Source: Noviherbaspirillum aridicola
Lineage (GTDB): Bacteria; Pseudomonadota; Gammaproteobacteria; Burkholderiales; Burkholderiaceae_D
DNA length: 64,000 nt
Direction of reading: 5' to 3'
NCBI RefSeq assembly: GCF_019656455.1
Contig: NZ_BPMK01000017.1
Span: 1-64,000 of the forward strand
Shown: positions 37,368-47,956 of the stretch, in pieces
Numbering within the stretch: the first letter of the stretch is position 1
Layout: every line of letters begins with the position of its first letter
Made by a program: the position numbers and the translations under genes
The notes under the pieces: generated by a model
The model's input: the letters and a program-made list of their open reading frames with translations, nothing else
What the model was told of the DNA's origin: nothing
Database searches by the model: none

Positions 37368-39526
37368 ATGCAGTGAATCTTTCCCTTCAGGCGCTGCGCG
37401 CATGCACCCATCTGGTGCCGCGTTCCGCTCTCCTGTGCCTCCTCGCCGTGAGCGGACTTGCCGCGGCCCAGGAAAACGCCATCGAATCCATCCAGGCCAA
37501 CCAGCAGGGCTCCAACGTGGTCGTCAAGGTCACGCTCAAGGACAAGCTGGCCAAGCCGCCGATCGGCTTCTCCGTCACCAGCCCGGCGCGCATCGCGCTC
37601 GATTTCGGCGCGACCGCCAATGCGACCGGCAAGTCCGCGGTCGACATCGGAATGGGTGACGTGCGCAATGTGAACGTGGTGCAGGCCGGCGACCGCTCGC
37701 GGCTGGTGTTCAACCTGCTCAAGCCGCTGAACTACGCAACCGCCGTCGACGGCAACGTGGTCGTCGTCACCATCGACGGTTCCGGCGGGGTCGCAACGCC
37801 GGTCAACGCGGCAGGCGTCCCGGTAGCGGCGCGCGCCGCTTCCGCCCCCGTCGCCCGCACCGCCCTGCGCGACATCGACTTCCGACGCGGCAGCAACGGC
37901 GAAGGACGCGTGGTCGTGGATCTGCCGAACAAGGATGTCGCCGTCGACGTGCGCCAGCAGGGACAGAGCATCGTGGTCGACTTCCATAAGACCGCGCTGC
38001 CCGAAGTCCTGCGCCGCCGCCTCGACGTCACCGATTTCGGCACCCCGGTGCAGAACATCGTGACCACCCAGAGCGGCGAGAACGTCCGCATGGTGATCTC
38101 GCCGACCGGGCTGTGGGAGCACAGCGCCTACCAGAGCGACACCCAGCTCGTGGTCGAGGTCAAGCCGATCAAGGAAGATCCCAACAAGCTCGTCCAGGGT
38201 ACCCAGGGCTATCGCGGCGAGCGCCTGTCGCTGAACTTCCAGAACGTGGAAGTGCGCGCGGTGCTGCAGGTGATCGCCGATTTCACCGGCCTCAACATCA
38301 TCACCAGCGACACCGTCAGCGGCAACCTGACCCTGCGCCTGAAGGACGTGCCCTGGGACCAGGCGCTCGACATCGTGATGCAGGCCAAGGGCCTCGACAT
38401 GCGCAAGAACGGCTCGGTACTGTGGATCGCGCCCAAGGATGAACTCCTGACGAAGGAAAAGCTGGAACTCGAACAGCGCGCGCAGATCGCCGAGCTCGAA
38501 CCCCTCAAGACCGAGACCTTCCAGCTGAACTACCAGAAGGCCGAGGCCTTCAAGCAGATCTTCGGCATCGAGGGCGGCAGCGGCGGCAGCGGCGGACGCA
38601 GCATCCTCACCAAGCGTGGCAGCGCCGTGGTCGATCCGCGTACCAACCAGCTGTTCGTCACCGACATTCCGTCCAAGCTGGAGGAAATCCGCGCGCTGGT
38701 GCAGAAGACCGACATCGCCAGCCGCCAGGTGCTGATCGAGGCGCGCATCGTCGAAGCCGACGACAAGTTCAGCCGCAATCTCGGCGCCAAGCTTGCCTTC
38801 GGTTTCCGCGGAAACCCCGACAGCGGCACCTTCGAGGCAAGCGGTCAGCAAACGGGCACCGTCAGTGCCGCCGGCGGTTCGGGCACCGCCATCGGACTGA
38901 ATTCGCGGGCCCTCAGCACGGTCAACGGCAACGCGGTCAATCTGCCGGCTCCCGGCATCAACGGCAGCACGCCCGGCTCGCTGGCGCTGACGCTGTTCAA
39001 TGCCGCCGCCTCGAAGTTCATCGGCCTGGAACTCTCCGCACTGGAAGCCGACGGCAAGGGCAAGATCATCTCCAGCCCGCGCGTGGTCACCGCCGACCAG
39101 CTCAAGGCACTGATCGAGCAGGGCACCGAGCTGCCTTACCAGCAGGCCACCAGCAGCGGCGCCACCAGCATTGCATTCCGCAAGGCAAATCTGAAGCTGG
39201 AAGTCACCCCGCAGATCACGCCCGACGGCAACGTGATCCTCGATGTCGACGTCAGCAAGGACAGCGTCGGTACCGAGACCCGCGCCGGTTTCGCGATCGA
39301 CACCAAGCATGTCAAAACCCAGGTCCTGATCGATAATGGCGGAACCGTCGTCATCGGCGGCATCTTCCAGCAGGTCGAACGCAATGCGGTGACCAAGGTG
39401 CCGCTGTTCGGCGACATCCCGGTAGTGGGCAACCTGTTCAAGACTACCGGCGTGACCAACGACAAGACCGAGCTGCTGATCTTCCTGACGCCGAAGATCG
39501 TCGACAACAAGGTGGCGCTGCAATAA
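37364..39526 (+). CDS. pilQ: Type IV pilus outer membrane secretin PilQ
   Basis: The start is ATG 37364, overlapping the pilP stop, giving 720 residues with a signal peptide (ending LAAAQE). Domains in order: two AMIN domains (about 35-130 and 160-260), the secretin N0/STN domain with [20 protein letters not shown] (about 290-355), an N1 domain (about 385-450), and the secretin barrel (about 470-720) with [20 protein letters not shown]. It forms the pilus pore. A glycine/serine-rich loop GGSGGSGGR lies in N1. Confidence 0.96.
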   Translation: MNAVNLSLQALRACTHLVPRSALLCLLAVSGLAAAQENAIESIQANQQGSNVVVKVTLKDKLAKPPIGFSVTSPARIALDFGATANATGKSAVDIGMGDVRNVNVVQAGDRSRLVFNLLKPLNYATAVDGNVVVVTIDGSGGVATPVNAAGVPVAARAASAPVARTALRDIDFRRGSNGEGRVVVDLPNKDVAVDVRQQGQSIVVDFHKTALPEVLRRRLDVTDFGTPVQNIVTTQSGENVRMVISPTGLWEHSAYQSDTQLVVEVKPIKEDPNKLVQGTQGYRGERLSLNFQNVEVRAVLQVIADFTGLNIITSDTVSGNLTLRLKDVPWDQALDIVMQAKGLDMRKNGSVLWIAPKDELLTKEKLELEQRAQIAELEPLKTETFQLNYQKAEAFKQIFGIEGGSGGSGGRSILTKRGSAVVDPRTNQLFVTDIPSKLEEIRALVQKTDIASRQVLIEARIVEADDKFSRNLGAKLAFGFRGNPDSGTFEASGQQTGTVSAAGGSGTAIGLNSRALSTVNGNAVNLPAPGINGSTPGSLALTLFNAAASKFIGLELSALEADGKGKIISSPRVVTADQLKALIEQGTELPYQQATSSGATSIAFRKANLKLEVTPQITPDGNVILDVDVSKDSVGTETRAGFAIDTKHVKTQVLIDNGGTVVIGGIFQQVERNAVTKVPLFGDIPVVGNLFKTTGVTNDKTELLIFLTPKIVDNKVALQ

Positions 39527-39566
39527 GGGGCGCCGCGGCCCGGCGAGGGAAGAAGGATGCGATGAC

Positions 39567-40100
39567 GTGGTAGACAACATATTCCTGGTCGGCCTGATGG
39601 GGGCCGGCAAGACCACCATCGGCCGTGCCCTCGCCCGGCGACTCAACAAGACCTTCATCGACTCGGATCACGAGATCGAGGCCCGCACCGGCGCCTCGAT
39701 TCCGCTCATTTTCGAGATCGAGGGCGAGGCCAGTTTCCGCCACCGGGAGGCCGAGGTCATCCGCGACCTCACTGCGCGCAGCAATATCGTGCTCGCCACC
39801 GGCGGCGGCGCCATTCTGAAGCCGGAAAATCGCGAGCTGCTCAAGGCACGCGGAACGGTCATCTACCTGCGCGCCAGCGTCGCCAGCATCCTTGCCCGCA
39901 CGGCCCACGACAAGAACCGTCCGCTGCTGCAGACCGCCGATCCGCGTGCCCGGCTCGAACAGCTGACCCGGGAACGCGAGCCGCTTTACGAGGAAGTCGC
40001 CCACTTCGTGGTCGAAACCGGCCGTCCTAACGTACAATTGCTGGTCAATACCATCGTCGCCCAGCTGGAAGCAGGCTCCGCCAACCAGCCGCGCGACTAG
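39567..40100 (+). CDS. aroK: Shikimate kinase
   Basis: This enzyme phosphorylates shikimate using ATP. The 177 residues start at GTG 39567 after AGAAGGA at 39551-39557 ([20 protein letters not shown]). Walker A is GLMGAGKTT, the shikimate-binding DSDHEIE follows, and LATGGGAIL is present. It sits between pilQ and aroB, a conserved order in proteobacteria. Confidence 0.96.
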   Translation: MVDNIFLVGLMGAGKTTIGRALARRLNKTFIDSDHEIEARTGASIPLIFEIEGEASFRHREAEVIRDLTARSNIVLATGGGAILKPENRELLKARGTVIYLRASVASILARTAHDKNRPLLQTADPRARLEQLTREREPLYEEVAHFVVETGRPNVQLLVNTIVAQLEAGSANQPRD

Positions 40101-40113
40101 CCCAGATTGCCAG

Positions 40114-41208
40114 ATGACGCAGCACATTTCCCCGATCACCCTGCAGGTCGATCTCGGGGAGCGCAGCTATCCGATCACCATCGGCCAGTCGCTCCTTTCC
40201 GATCCTGACCTGATTGCCCGCCACGTCGGACGCCGCGCGGCCATCGTCACGAACACGACGGTGGCGCCGCTCTACCTCGAGCGCCTCGCGCAGGTCCTGG
40301 CCGCCGCCGGCAAGGAAGTCACCACCATCGTCCTGCCGGACGGCGAGGAAGAAAAGAACTGGGCCTCGCTGATGCAGGTGTACGACGTGCTGCTGCGGGA
40401 GAAATGCGATCGCAAGACGACCCTGATCGCCCTCGGCGGCGGGGTCATCGGCGACCTCACCGGGTTCGCGGCCGCCACCTACATGCGCGGCGTGCCTTTC
40501 GTGCAGGTGCCGACCACCCTGCTGGCGCAGGTGGATTCCTCGGTCGGCGGCAAGACCGGCATCAACCACCCGCTCGGCAAGAACATGATCGGCGCCTTCT
40601 ACCAGCCGCAGGCAGTGATCGCCGACACCGCCACGCTCGACACCCTGCCGGCGCGCGAGCTTGCCGCCGGCCTGGCCGAAGTGATCAAGCATGGCGCCAT
40701 CATCGATGCCGGCTTCTTCGACTGGATCGAGGCCAACATCGGGCGGCTCGTCGGCCGCGACCCCGCCGCGCTCGCCTGGGCGGTGCAGCGGTCCTGCGAG
40801 ATCAAGGCCGACGTGGTGCGCCAGGATGAGCGCGAGGGCGGCCTGCGCGCCATCCTCAACTTCGGCCACACTTTCGGCCACGCGATCGAGGCCGGCCTCG
40901 GCTACGGCGAATGGCTGCACGGCGAAGCCGTCGGATGCGGCATGGTCATGGCCGCCGACCTCTCGCAGCGGCTGGGTTTCATCGAGGCCGGTGCCGCGCG
41001 CAGGATACGCGGGCTGGTCGAGGCCGCCGGCCTGCCCGTGGTGGCGCCCGACCTCGGTCTCGAGCGCTGGATCGAACTGATGCAGGTCGACAAGAAGAAC
41101 GAGGGCGGCCAGATCAAGTTCATCCTGCTCAGGCCGCTCGGCGCCACCGTCATCATGCCGGTGCCTTCCGAAGCCCTGCACGCCACCATCAGCGCCTGCA
41201 CCCGGTGA
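40114..41208 (+). CDS. aroB: 3-dehydroquinate synthase
   Basis: AroB makes 3-dehydroquinate from DAHP with NAD+ and a divalent metal. The 364 residues contain the NAD site [20 protein letters not shown], the substrate site [13 protein letters not shown] and metal-binding histidines in [13 protein letters not shown] and GEWLHGEAV. The ATG follows aroK by 13 bp. It overlaps dgt by one base. Confidence 0.96.
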   Translation: MTQHISPITLQVDLGERSYPITIGQSLLSDPDLIARHVGRRAAIVTNTTVAPLYLERLAQVLAAAGKEVTTIVLPDGEEEKNWASLMQVYDVLLREKCDRKTTLIALGGGVIGDLTGFAAATYMRGVPFVQVPTTLLAQVDSSVGGKTGINHPLGKNMIGAFYQPQAVIADTATLDTLPARELAAGLAEVIKHGAIIDAGFFDWIEANIGRLVGRDPAALAWAVQRSCEIKADVVRQDEREGGLRAILNFGHTFGHAIEAGLGYGEWLHGEAVGCGMVMAADLSQRLGFIEAGAARRIRGLVEAAGLPVVAPDLGLERWIELMQVDKKNEGGQIKFILLRPLGATVIMPVPSEALHATISACTR

Positions 41209-42350
41209 TGGACGTCGAAGCGCATCTCGCCCCCTATGCTGCCCGATCGGCCGCATCGCGCGGGCGGTGCTTCCCCGAACCGGCGCCGCCGACACGCAGC
41301 GAATTTCAGCGCGACCGCGACCGCATCATCCATTCCACCGCTTTCCGCCGGCTTGAATACAAGACCCAGGTCTTCGTCAATCACGAGGGCGACCTGTTCC
41401 GCACCCGCCTCACGCACAGCATCGAAGTCGCGCAGATCGCGCGCTCCATCGCCCGCAACCTGCACCTGAACGAAGACCTGGTGGAAGCCATCTCCCTGGC
41501 CCACGATCTCGGCCATACCCCCTTCGGCCATGCCGGGCAGGATGCGCTCAACGACTGCATGAAGGACTACGGCGGCTTCGAGCACAATCTGCAGAGCCTG
41601 CGCGTGGTCGACGAGCTGGAAGAGCATTACGGCGCCTTCGACGGCCTCAACCTGAGCTTCGAGACGCGCGAGGGCATCCTCAAGCATTGCTCGCTGGCGA
41701 ACGCGCGCAGGCTCGGCGATGTCGGCCAGCGCATCATCGACAAGCATCAGCCTTCACTGGAAGCGCAGCTGGCCAATCTTGCCGACGAGATCGCTTACAA
41801 CAACCACGACATCGACGACGGCCTGCGCTCCGGCCTGCTGACCACGGCGCAGCTCGACGAGATCGGATTCTGGACGCGGCATCGCCGGGAAGTGGAGCAG
41901 GCCTACCCGGGCATCGGCGGGCGCCGCGCCATCCACGAAACGATACGCCGCATGATCAATGCGCTGATCATGGATCTGATCGCCGCCTCGCAGGAACGCA
42001 TCGCCGGCCACGCGCCGAAGAACATCGACGAAGTGCGCCGCGCGCCGCCGCTGATCGCGTTTTCAGCGCGGATGAGCGAGGAAGCGCTGCAGCTCAAGCG
42101 CTTCCTGCGCGCCAATCTCTACCAGCACTATCAGGTCAATCGCATGACCAGCAAGGCGCGGCGCATCGTGCGCGAACTGTTCGCCGCCTTCATGGAAGAG
42201 CCGCGGCTGCTGCCGCCTGACTATCAGCTGCCCGGCGGCGACACGATGCGCCAGGCGCGCAAGGTGGCCGACTATATCGCCGGCATGACGGACCGCTACG
42301 CCATGCGGGAGCACCGCAGGCTGTTCATGGTCGACGAGCCGCAGAACTAG
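41208..42350 (+). CDS. dgt: dGTP triphosphohydrolase-like protein
   Basis: This HD-domain dNTPase has 380 residues from ATG 41208, overlapping the aroB stop. Metal ligands are seen in [27 protein letters not shown] and [13 protein letters not shown] (H...HD...D pattern). The family type matches the shorter Dgt-like proteins found next to aroB in many bacteria. Its TAG stop shares the palindrome CTAG with the stop of the convergent downstream gene. Confidence 0.93.
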   Translation: MDVEAHLAPYAARSAASRGRCFPEPAPPTRSEFQRDRDRIIHSTAFRRLEYKTQVFVNHEGDLFRTRLTHSIEVAQIARSIARNLHLNEDLVEAISLAHDLGHTPFGHAGQDALNDCMKDYGGFEHNLQSLRVVDELEEHYGAFDGLNLSFETREGILKHCSLANARRLGDVGQRIIDKHQPSLEAQLANLADEIAYNNHDIDDGLRSGLLTTAQLDEIGFWTRHRREVEQAYPGIGGRRAIHETIRRMINALIMDLIAASQERIAGHAPKNIDEVRRAPPLIAFSARMSEEALQLKRFLRANLYQHYQVNRMTSKARRIVRELFAAFMEEPRLLPPDYQLPGGDTMRQARKVADYIAGMTDRYAMREHRRLFMVDEPQN

Positions 42351-43438
42351 GCCAGGTCGCGCAGCGGATGCGCATGATCCGGCCAGGGCGGCGCGAAAAA
42401 TGCCGCCACCCGCGCGTCATCCACTTCTTCCAGCGAGCCGGGATTCCATTGCGGCGCATTGTCCTTGTCGATCACCAGGGCCCGTATGCCTTCCAGCACC
42501 TCGCCGTATTCGAAGCTGCGGCGCACCATGTTGCGCTCCATCCGCAGGCACTCCGCCACGCTCATCGAGGCGCCGCGGCGAAGCTGCTCGAGCGTCACGC
42601 ACATCATCAGCGGCGATCGCTTGCGCATCACCTCGGCCGTCTTCTGCGCGAAGGGCGAGCTGTCGGCGGCAAGCGCGGCGAGAATCGCCGGAACATTGTC
42701 ATGTCCGAAGCAGCGGTCGATCGTTTCATGCGCGGCGCTCAGCGTGCTGCCGGCCGGATCGCACTGGTCGCGGAAGGGCGCGGCGAAGCCGCGGACCGCT
42801 TCGCGCATGTCCGGTCCCTCATGGGCGGCGAGGCTCGCGATCAGCGTTTCCAGCTCCGCCGCCGGGATGAAGACATCGGCCAGGCCGGCGTACAGCGCGT
42901 CGGCCGCCGAAATGGTTTCGCCGGTCACGCCGAGATAGGCGCCGACACAGCCGGGCGTGCGCGCCAGGAAGTGGCTGCCGCCGACGTCCGGGAACAGGCC
43001 GATATTCACTTCCGGCATGGCCATCTTCGTCCGCTCGGTGACGACCCGCATCCGGTTGTCCGGACCCGCCTGCGCGACACCCATGCCGCCCCCCATCACG
43101 ATGCCATCCATCAGCGCGATATACGGCTTCGGGTAGAAATGGATCAGGTGATTGAGCGCGTATTCCTCGGAAAAGAAATCCTCGAGCAGGGTGCTGCCGC
43201 CGCCGGGCGTCGCCCGGCCCGCGTCATGGAAGAAGCGGATGTCGCCGCCGGCGCAGAATGCGCGGTCGCTGCTGCTGCGGATCAGGACGGCATGCACGGC
43301 CGCATCCTCCCGCCATGCAAGCAGTTGCGCGGTCAGTGCGCGCACCATGTCGAGCGACAGCGAGTTGAGTGCCTTGGGACGATCGAGGGTGAGCAGGCCG
43401 AGGCGGCCGCGGACTTCTGCTTGCAGGTGTTGGGTCAT
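42347..43438 (-). CDS. Enoyl-CoA hydratase/isomerase family protein, 3-hydroxyisobutyryl-CoA hydrolase like
   Basis: The 363-residue crotonase-fold protein has the oxyanion-hole segment [14 protein letters not shown] and the motif [19 protein letters not shown]. That motif is typical of 3-hydroxyisobutyryl-CoA hydrolases of valine degradation rather than simple enoyl-CoA hydratases. The length supports this too. It overlaps the convergent dgt by 4 bp. The exact substrate is inferred. Confidence 0.85.
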   Translation of the reverse strand: MTQHLQAEVRGRLGLLTLDRPKALNSLSLDMVRALTAQLLAWREDAAVHAVLIRSSSDRAFCAGGDIRFFHDAGRATPGGGSTLLEDFFSEEYALNHLIHFYPKPYIALMDGIVMGGGMGVAQAGPDNRMRVVTERTKMAMPEVNIGLFPDVGGSHFLARTPGCVGAYLGVTGETISAADALYAGLADVFIPAAELETLIASLAAHEGPDMREAVRGFAAPFRDQCDPAGSTLSAAHETIDRCFGHDNVPAILAALAADSSPFAQKTAEVMRKRSPLMMCVTLEQLRRGASMSVAECLRMERNMVRRSFEYGEVLEGIRALVIDKDNAPQWNPGSLEEVDDARVAAFFAPPWPDHAHPLRDLA

Positions 43439-43526
43439 GGTTGTTGTAGTCGTCGGCAGGAAGAATATTGTAGCCAGTGTCGGTCCGGGGCGTCAGTCGC
43501 GCCGCCGACAGTCCGGCGAGGGGCAA

Positions 43527-43551
43527 ACAAAAAGGGCGCATCGCTGCGCCC
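43527..43551 (-). terminator. Terminator after hpf
   Basis: On the minus strand GGGCGCA and TGCGCCC (plus 43545-43551 and 43534-43540) form a 7-bp stem over GCGA, followed by TTTTT. It ends the rpoN-hpf transcript 26 bp past the hpf stop. Confidence 0.85.
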
Positions 43552-43576
43552 CATGGTCTTGCCCGACTACCGGATA

Positions 43577-43924
43577 TCAGGCGACGCTTGCCTCGCCCGG
43601 CATGCGCTTGATGGCGTCATGCTGATAGTCCTGAAGCTTGGTCTTGTACCTGAGGACCTGGCGGTCCAGTTTGTCGATCAGGCTGTCGATGGCTGCGTAA
43701 AGGTCTTGCGCAAAGCTCTCCACATGAATCACGTTTCCCCTGAGCCGGACGTTGACTTCGGCTCTCTGGCGCTTGTCCTTTTCGGCGGGCTTTTCCACCC
43801 CGAGGATGACGGCAATATCAATGACATGGTCGAAATGACGAAGAACTCGATCGAGCTTGGCCTTCACATATTCGCGAATGGCGGGTGTCAGTTCGAGGTG
43901 ATGTCCACTGATCATGAGATTCAT
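43577..43924 (-). CDS. hpf: Ribosome hibernation promoting factor (HPF/RaiA, short form)
   Basis: The 115-residue protein begins MNLMISGHHLELTPAIREYV and binds the 30S decoding region to silence ribosomes under stress. The C-terminal dimerisation domain of long HPF is absent. It follows rpoN by 96 bp, a conserved neighbourhood, and ends at a terminator. The start follows TAGGAG at 43932-43937 on the minus strand. Confidence 0.95.
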   Translation of the reverse strand: MNLMISGHHLELTPAIREYVKAKLDRVLRHFDHVIDIAVILGVEKPAEKDKRQRAEVNVRLRGNVIHVESFAQDLYAAIDSLIDKLDRQVLRYKTKLQDYQHDAIKRMPGEASVA

Positions 43925-44020
43925 ACAGCGCTCCTAAATTTGGCGTCGCTGGCGGTTCTCGTCGTGCCCGCGTAACCCAGGGCTACGGCGGAACACAGCA
44001 ACTCAACACACTACACGGAC

Positions 44021-45502
44021 CTACAGGGATTTGCGCAGATTGACCGGCGGGATCTTGAGGGCCTCGCGGTATTTCGCGACTGTGCGCCGCGCGACGACCA
44101 TTCCTTGTTCCCCCAGCATATCCGCGATCTTGCTATCAGAGAATGGATTCTTCGGGTCTTCGGCTCCTATCAACTGTTTGATCAGCGCGCGAATTGCGGT
44201 GGAGGACGCTTCGCCCCCCGCCTCCGTCGCAACGTGGCTGCCGAAAAAGTACTTCAGCTCGAACATGCCGTGAGGGGTAAGCATGTACTTCTGCGTCGTT
44301 ACGCGAGAGATAGTGCTCTCGTGTAAGCCCAGTGTATCAGCAATTTCACGCAAGACAAGGGGCCGCATGGCAACCGCGCCGTGGGAGAAAAAATTTCGTT
44401 GACGGTCGACAATTGCTTGTGCAACGCGCAATATCGTGTCGAAGCGCTGCCGCATGTTCTTGATCAGCCACTTCGCTTCCTGCAGCTGTGAACTGAGCGA
44501 GCCTTCGCCCTTGTTCTGCTTGAGGATGCTGGCGTACATCGCGTTCACGCGCAGGCGCGGCATGACGTCGTGGTTGAGCATCACCTGCCAGCCGTTCTTG
44601 CCCTTCTTGACGATCACGTCGGGCACCACGAAGTCGGAGGCGTCGGATGCGAACAGGGCGCCCGGATGCGGATTGCAGCAGCGGATCACCTGCTGCGCCT
44701 CGCGCAGGTCCTCGTCGTCGCAGTCGAGCGCCTTCTTGAGCTTGTTGAAGTCGCGCTGCGCAAACAGCGTGAGGTGGTTCTCGACGATCTGCAGCGCGCG
44801 CCGCCGGGTCACCAGCGCGACCTTCGGCATGCGGCGGATCTGCAGCGCCAGGCATTCCGACGGGGTGCGGGCTCCGATGCCGGCCGGCTCGAAGCTCTGC
44901 ACGAGCCTGAGCGCGACCCTGAGTTCTTCCAGTTCGACGCCGAGCTCTTCAGGCAGACGGGCGTGGATCTCTTCCAGCGGTTCTTCCAGATAACCGTTGT
45001 CGTCGAGCGCGTCGACGATGAGTTCCACCAGCGCGCGGTCGCGCGTCTCCCTTACCGTTACCCGCATCTGCTCGAGCAGGTGTTCCCGCAGCGTGACTTC
45101 GTGGGCTTCCAGCTGCGGCCGCGCATCGTCGTCCTCCGGCGCCTTGGAGGTGCGCGCGACGTCGTCGAAGCTCCAGTCGCTGTCGGCACCGCCGCCCTCG
45201 GCGGATTCGCCTCCCTCGAAGCCGGCTTCGGCCTCCTGGCCGCTTGCCGGCGCGGCGTCGGCGGCCGGCGCTTCGGATGATGCCGAGCTGCTTGCCGCGG
45301 TACTGATGGCGCCGTCGGCGAGCAGCCGCACGGAGTGGTCCAGCGGGTCGTCCACCCGTTCCAGCATCGGGTTTTCGGACAGGATCTGTTCCAGCTCCTG
45401 GTGCAGTTCCAGCGTCGACAGCTGCAGCAGCCGGATCGACTGCTGCAGCTGCGGCGTGAGCGCAAGATGCTGCGATATGCGAAGTTGGAGGGTCTGTTTC
45501 AT
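44021..45502 (-). CDS. rpoN: RNA polymerase sigma-54 factor
   Basis: The 493-residue sigma-54 has the glutamine/leucine-rich region I ([20 protein letters not shown] at about 5-24), an acidic region II (about 60-125), the core-binding domain, a helix-turn-helix ([16 protein letters not shown]) and the RpoN box [10 protein letters not shown] near the C terminus. It needs enhancer-binding ATPases for activity and typically serves nitrogen, pilus or flagellar genes. It lies 17 bp after lptB. Confidence 0.96.
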   Translation of the reverse strand: MKQTLQLRISQHLALTPQLQQSIRLLQLSTLELHQELEQILSENPMLERVDDPLDHSVRLLADGAISTAASSSASSEAPAADAAPASGQEAEAGFEGGESAEGGGADSDWSFDDVARTSKAPEDDDARPQLEAHEVTLREHLLEQMRVTVRETRDRALVELIVDALDDNGYLEEPLEEIHARLPEELGVELEELRVALRLVQSFEPAGIGARTPSECLALQIRRMPKVALVTRRRALQIVENHLTLFAQRDFNKLKKALDCDDEDLREAQQVIRCCNPHPGALFASDASDFVVPDVIVKKGKNGWQVMLNHDVMPRLRVNAMYASILKQNKGEGSLSSQLQEAKWLIKNMRQRFDTILRVAQAIVDRQRNFFSHGAVAMRPLVLREIADTLGLHESTISRVTTQKYMLTPHGMFELKYFFGSHVATEAGGEASSTAIRALIKQLIGAEDPKNPFSDSKIADMLGEQGMVVARRTVAKYREALKIPPVNLRKSL

Positions 45503-45519
45503 TTTGCTGAGTCTCTTCC

Positions 45520-46260
45520 CTACATCCGGAAGTGTTCGCCCAAGTAGACGCGCCGCACCGACTCGTTGGCAATGATGTCGTCCGGCAGCCCGCTGGCCAG
45601 CACCGATCCCTGGTTGATGATGTATGCGCGGTCGCAGATGCCCAGCGTCTCGCGCACGTTGTGATCGGTGATCAGCACGCCTATTCCACGCTCCTTCAGG
45701 AAGCGCACGATGCGCTGGATTTCGATCACCGCGATCGGATCGACGCCCGCGAACGGCTCGTCGAGCAGCACGAAGCGCGGATTGGTCGCCAGCGCGCGTG
45801 CGATCTCGACCCGCCGGCGCTCGCCGCCGGACAGGGACAGGGCCTGGTTTTCCCGCAGGCGTTCGATCTGCAGTTCCGACAGCAGCCGGTCCAGCCGCTT
45901 GTCGATTTCCGCCTTGGACAGCGGCTTGTCGTCGATGCGCTGCAGTTCGAGCACCGCGCGGATATTGTCCTCGACCGTCAGCTTGCGGAAAACCGATGCT
46001 TCCTGCGGCAGGTAGGACAGGCCGAGCACCGCGCGGCGATGGATGGGCAGGCGCGAGATCGGCGCGCCGTCGAGATCGATCTCGCCGGCGTCCGACGGCA
46101 CCAGGCCGACGATCATGTAGAACGACGTGGTCTTGCCCGCGCCGTTGGGTCCGAGCAGGCCGACCACTTCGCCGCTCTTGACCTCGAGCGAGACGTCGCG
46201 CACCACCTGCCTGGCGCCATAGCTCTTCTGCAAGCCGCGGACGACGAGTGTGCTCACCAT
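45520..46260 (-). CDS. lptB: LPS export ABC transporter ATP-binding protein LptB
   Basis: LptB powers extraction of LPS from the inner membrane by LptFG. The 246 residues contain Walker [10 protein letters not shown] (about 36-44), signature [15 protein letters not shown] and Walker [14 protein letters not shown]. It starts [15 protein letters not shown]. lptA ends one base upstream, so the genes are coupled. Confidence 0.96.
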   Translation of the reverse strand: MVSTLVVRGLQKSYGARQVVRDVSLEVKSGEVVGLLGPNGAGKTTSFYMIVGLVPSDAGEIDLDGAPISRLPIHRRAVLGLSYLPQEASVFRKLTVEDNIRAVLELQRIDDKPLSKAEIDKRLDRLLSELQIERLRENQALSLSGGERRRVEIARALATNPRFVLLDEPFAGVDPIAVIEIQRIVRFLKERGIGVLITDHNVRETLGICDRAYIINQGSVLASGLPDDIIANESVRRVYLGEHFRM

Positions 46261-46261
46261 G

Positions 46262-46807
46262 TCACTTGCCCTGTGCTTCGTTGCGCGGCTGGATCACCGC
46301 CTTGATGCGGCCGCCGCCCGGCTTGCTTTCGCCGGTGTTGGTGTTGTGCACGGTGAAGAATTCGGCCCGGCTGTCGTAGGAAATGAATTCCCCCTCGACC
46401 TCGTCGGTGACCTTCTGCGCTTCGAGTCGGCGCATCTTGGCGCGGGTAAACAGTTTCACGATCTCGATCTTGCCGTCGTACTCGATGCGCTCCGCCTCGC
46501 CTTCGATCCACTGGTCGTTGCCGGCGTCGCGCTTCTGCCGGAAAGTGGCCACGCCCTTGGCGCCGCCGAGCAGCGTCGCGTACTGGTAGCCCTGCGGATC
46601 CTGCGTCACGATCAGCTTGTTGGCGCGCATGAGCAGCGTTCCGCGGGTGAGCACGACGTTGCCGGTGAAGGTGTTCACCTGCTTCACGTCGTCATAGGCC
46701 ATCTGGTCGGCTTCGATATTGGTCGGCTTGGTGCTGTCTGCCTTTTCCGCATGCAGCGGGCCGGCGACCGCGCCGAGAACCAGAAGCAACAGAAAGAAAC
46801 GTGTCAT
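46262..46807 (-). CDS. lptA: LPS transport periplasmic protein LptA
   Basis: The 181-residue protein has a signal peptide ([20 protein letters not shown]) and the OstA-like beta jellyroll with [20 protein letters not shown] and [15 protein letters not shown]. LptA forms the bridge that carries LPS over the periplasm. The C-terminal tail is Gly/Lys rich. It is between lptC and lptB. Confidence 0.94.
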   Translation of the reverse strand: MTRFFLLLLVLGAVAGPLHAEKADSTKPTNIEADQMAYDDVKQVNTFTGNVVLTRGTLLMRANKLIVTQDPQGYQYATLLGGAKGVATFRQKRDAGNDQWIEGEAERIEYDGKIEIVKLFTRAKMRRLEAQKVTDEVEGEFISYDSRAEFFTVHNTNTGESKPGGGRIKAVIQPRNEAQGK

Positions 46808-46844
46808 GAATGATCCTGAAGGGTTGGCTACAAGTTATCTTGAT

Positions 46845-47435
46845 TCAGCGCGGCGGTGCTTGATACGTGCCATGGACATCGTTCGCCAGCCGCAGCTCGC
46901 GGGTGGCATTGTTGGCCCACATGCCGGTACCGTTCAGCACTGACTGTCCTACCGTGATCTCGACCGGGACGTCGGTCTTGACCACGTCCTCGTCCGGCAG
47001 GATCAGCAGATGCGACGACCGCAGATGCATCTCGCGCGAGTCGGCCGACGCGGCGCGGTCCATGCGCACATTGTCGTACAGGTTCACTTCGCTGTAATCG
47101 CTGTTGGCGGTGCCGCGGTCGCCGCGCAGCGTGGTCGGCGGCTTGCCCTCGCTGCGGTTGGTGATGACCGGGGCGGTGATGTCGTAGGAATCGTCAAGCG
47201 GGTTGTGCACCAGCTTCGCCCCCGAGAAGTGATACGAGGTGCGGCCGGTCGTCCTGGAAATTTTCACGTAGCTGAAATTCTCCAGGTAAAAATCCGGTTC
47301 GGTCCGCTGCGCACGCTGGCCCTGCTCGTCGTCGCCGCGCCGGATCACCTCGAACAGCCAGAAACTGCCAAGCGCGAGCACGGCGAGAAGCACGATCACG
47401 ATCGCGCTGCGCACGTGTCGGGCATTGTCTCTCAT
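46845..47435 (-). CDS. lptC: LPS export protein LptC
   Basis: This bitopic protein passes LPS from LptBFG to LptA. ATG at 47435, overlapping the kdsC 3' end by 4 bp, gives 196 residues (MRDNARHVRSAIVIVLLAVL) with one membrane anchor at about 9-29. The periplasmic domain contains ENFSYVKISRTTGRTSYHFS. Upstream in-frame starts lie inside kdsC and are rejected. Confidence 0.93.
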   Translation of the reverse strand: MRDNARHVRSAIVIVLLAVLALGSFWLFEVIRRGDDEQGQRAQRTEPDFYLENFSYVKISRTTGRTSYHFSGAKLVHNPLDDSYDITAPVITNRSEGKPPTTLRGDRGTANSDYSEVNLYDNVRMDRAASADSREMHLRSSHLLILPDEDVVKTDVPVEITVGQSVLNGTGMWANNATRELRLANDVHGTYQAPPR

Positions 47436-47956
47436 GCGAGGTAGGGCGCCAGCGCCGACTCGTATTGGCCCTGCGCCCGCATGATGAAATCGCACAGTTC
47501 GCGCGCCGCGCCCCGGCCGCCGCCGGCCTGCGTCACGTAATGGACGCGGCTGCGCACCTCGGGATGGCCGTTCGGCACGCTGGCGGCGAATGCAACGCGG
47601 GTCAGGATGGGCAGATCGATGACGTCGTCGCCGACGAATCCGCAGGCATCGGCGCCGACGCCCGCCTGGGCGAGCAACTGCTCGAAGGCCTGGCGCTTGT
47701 CATGCGCGCCCTGGAACAGGTGCATGATGCCGAGGTCGGCCGCGCGGCGCGCCACGATCTCCGACTTGCGCGCGCTGATGATGGCCGTGGCGACGCCCGA
47801 GCGCTGCAGCAGCTTGATGCCGTGGCCGTCGAGTACATTGAAGGTCTTGATGAGTTCGCCGTCGGCTCCGTAGTGCAGGCTGCCGTCGGTGAGAATGCCG
47901 TCGACGTCGAAGATCATCAGCCGCACGCGGGCGGCGCGGGAAGCGGCGTCCTGCAT
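47432..47956 (-). CDS. kdsC: 3-deoxy-D-manno-octulosonate 8-phosphate phosphatase
   Basis: This HAD-family phosphatase of Kdo synthesis has 174 residues. The nucleophile motif is FDVDGILTDG (about 15-24), with SARKS and the acidic motif GFVGDDVIDLPIL. The short subfamily C0 fold without a large cap is typical. It overlaps kdsD by one base. Confidence 0.95.
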   Translation of the reverse strand: MQDAASRAARVRLMIFDVDGILTDGSLHYGADGELIKTFNVLDGHGIKLLQRSGVATAIISARKSEIVARRAADLGIMHLFQGAHDKRQAFEQLLAQAGVGADACGFVGDDVIDLPILTRVAFAASVPNGHPEVRSRVHYVTQAGGGRGAARELCDFIMRAQGQYESALAPYLA

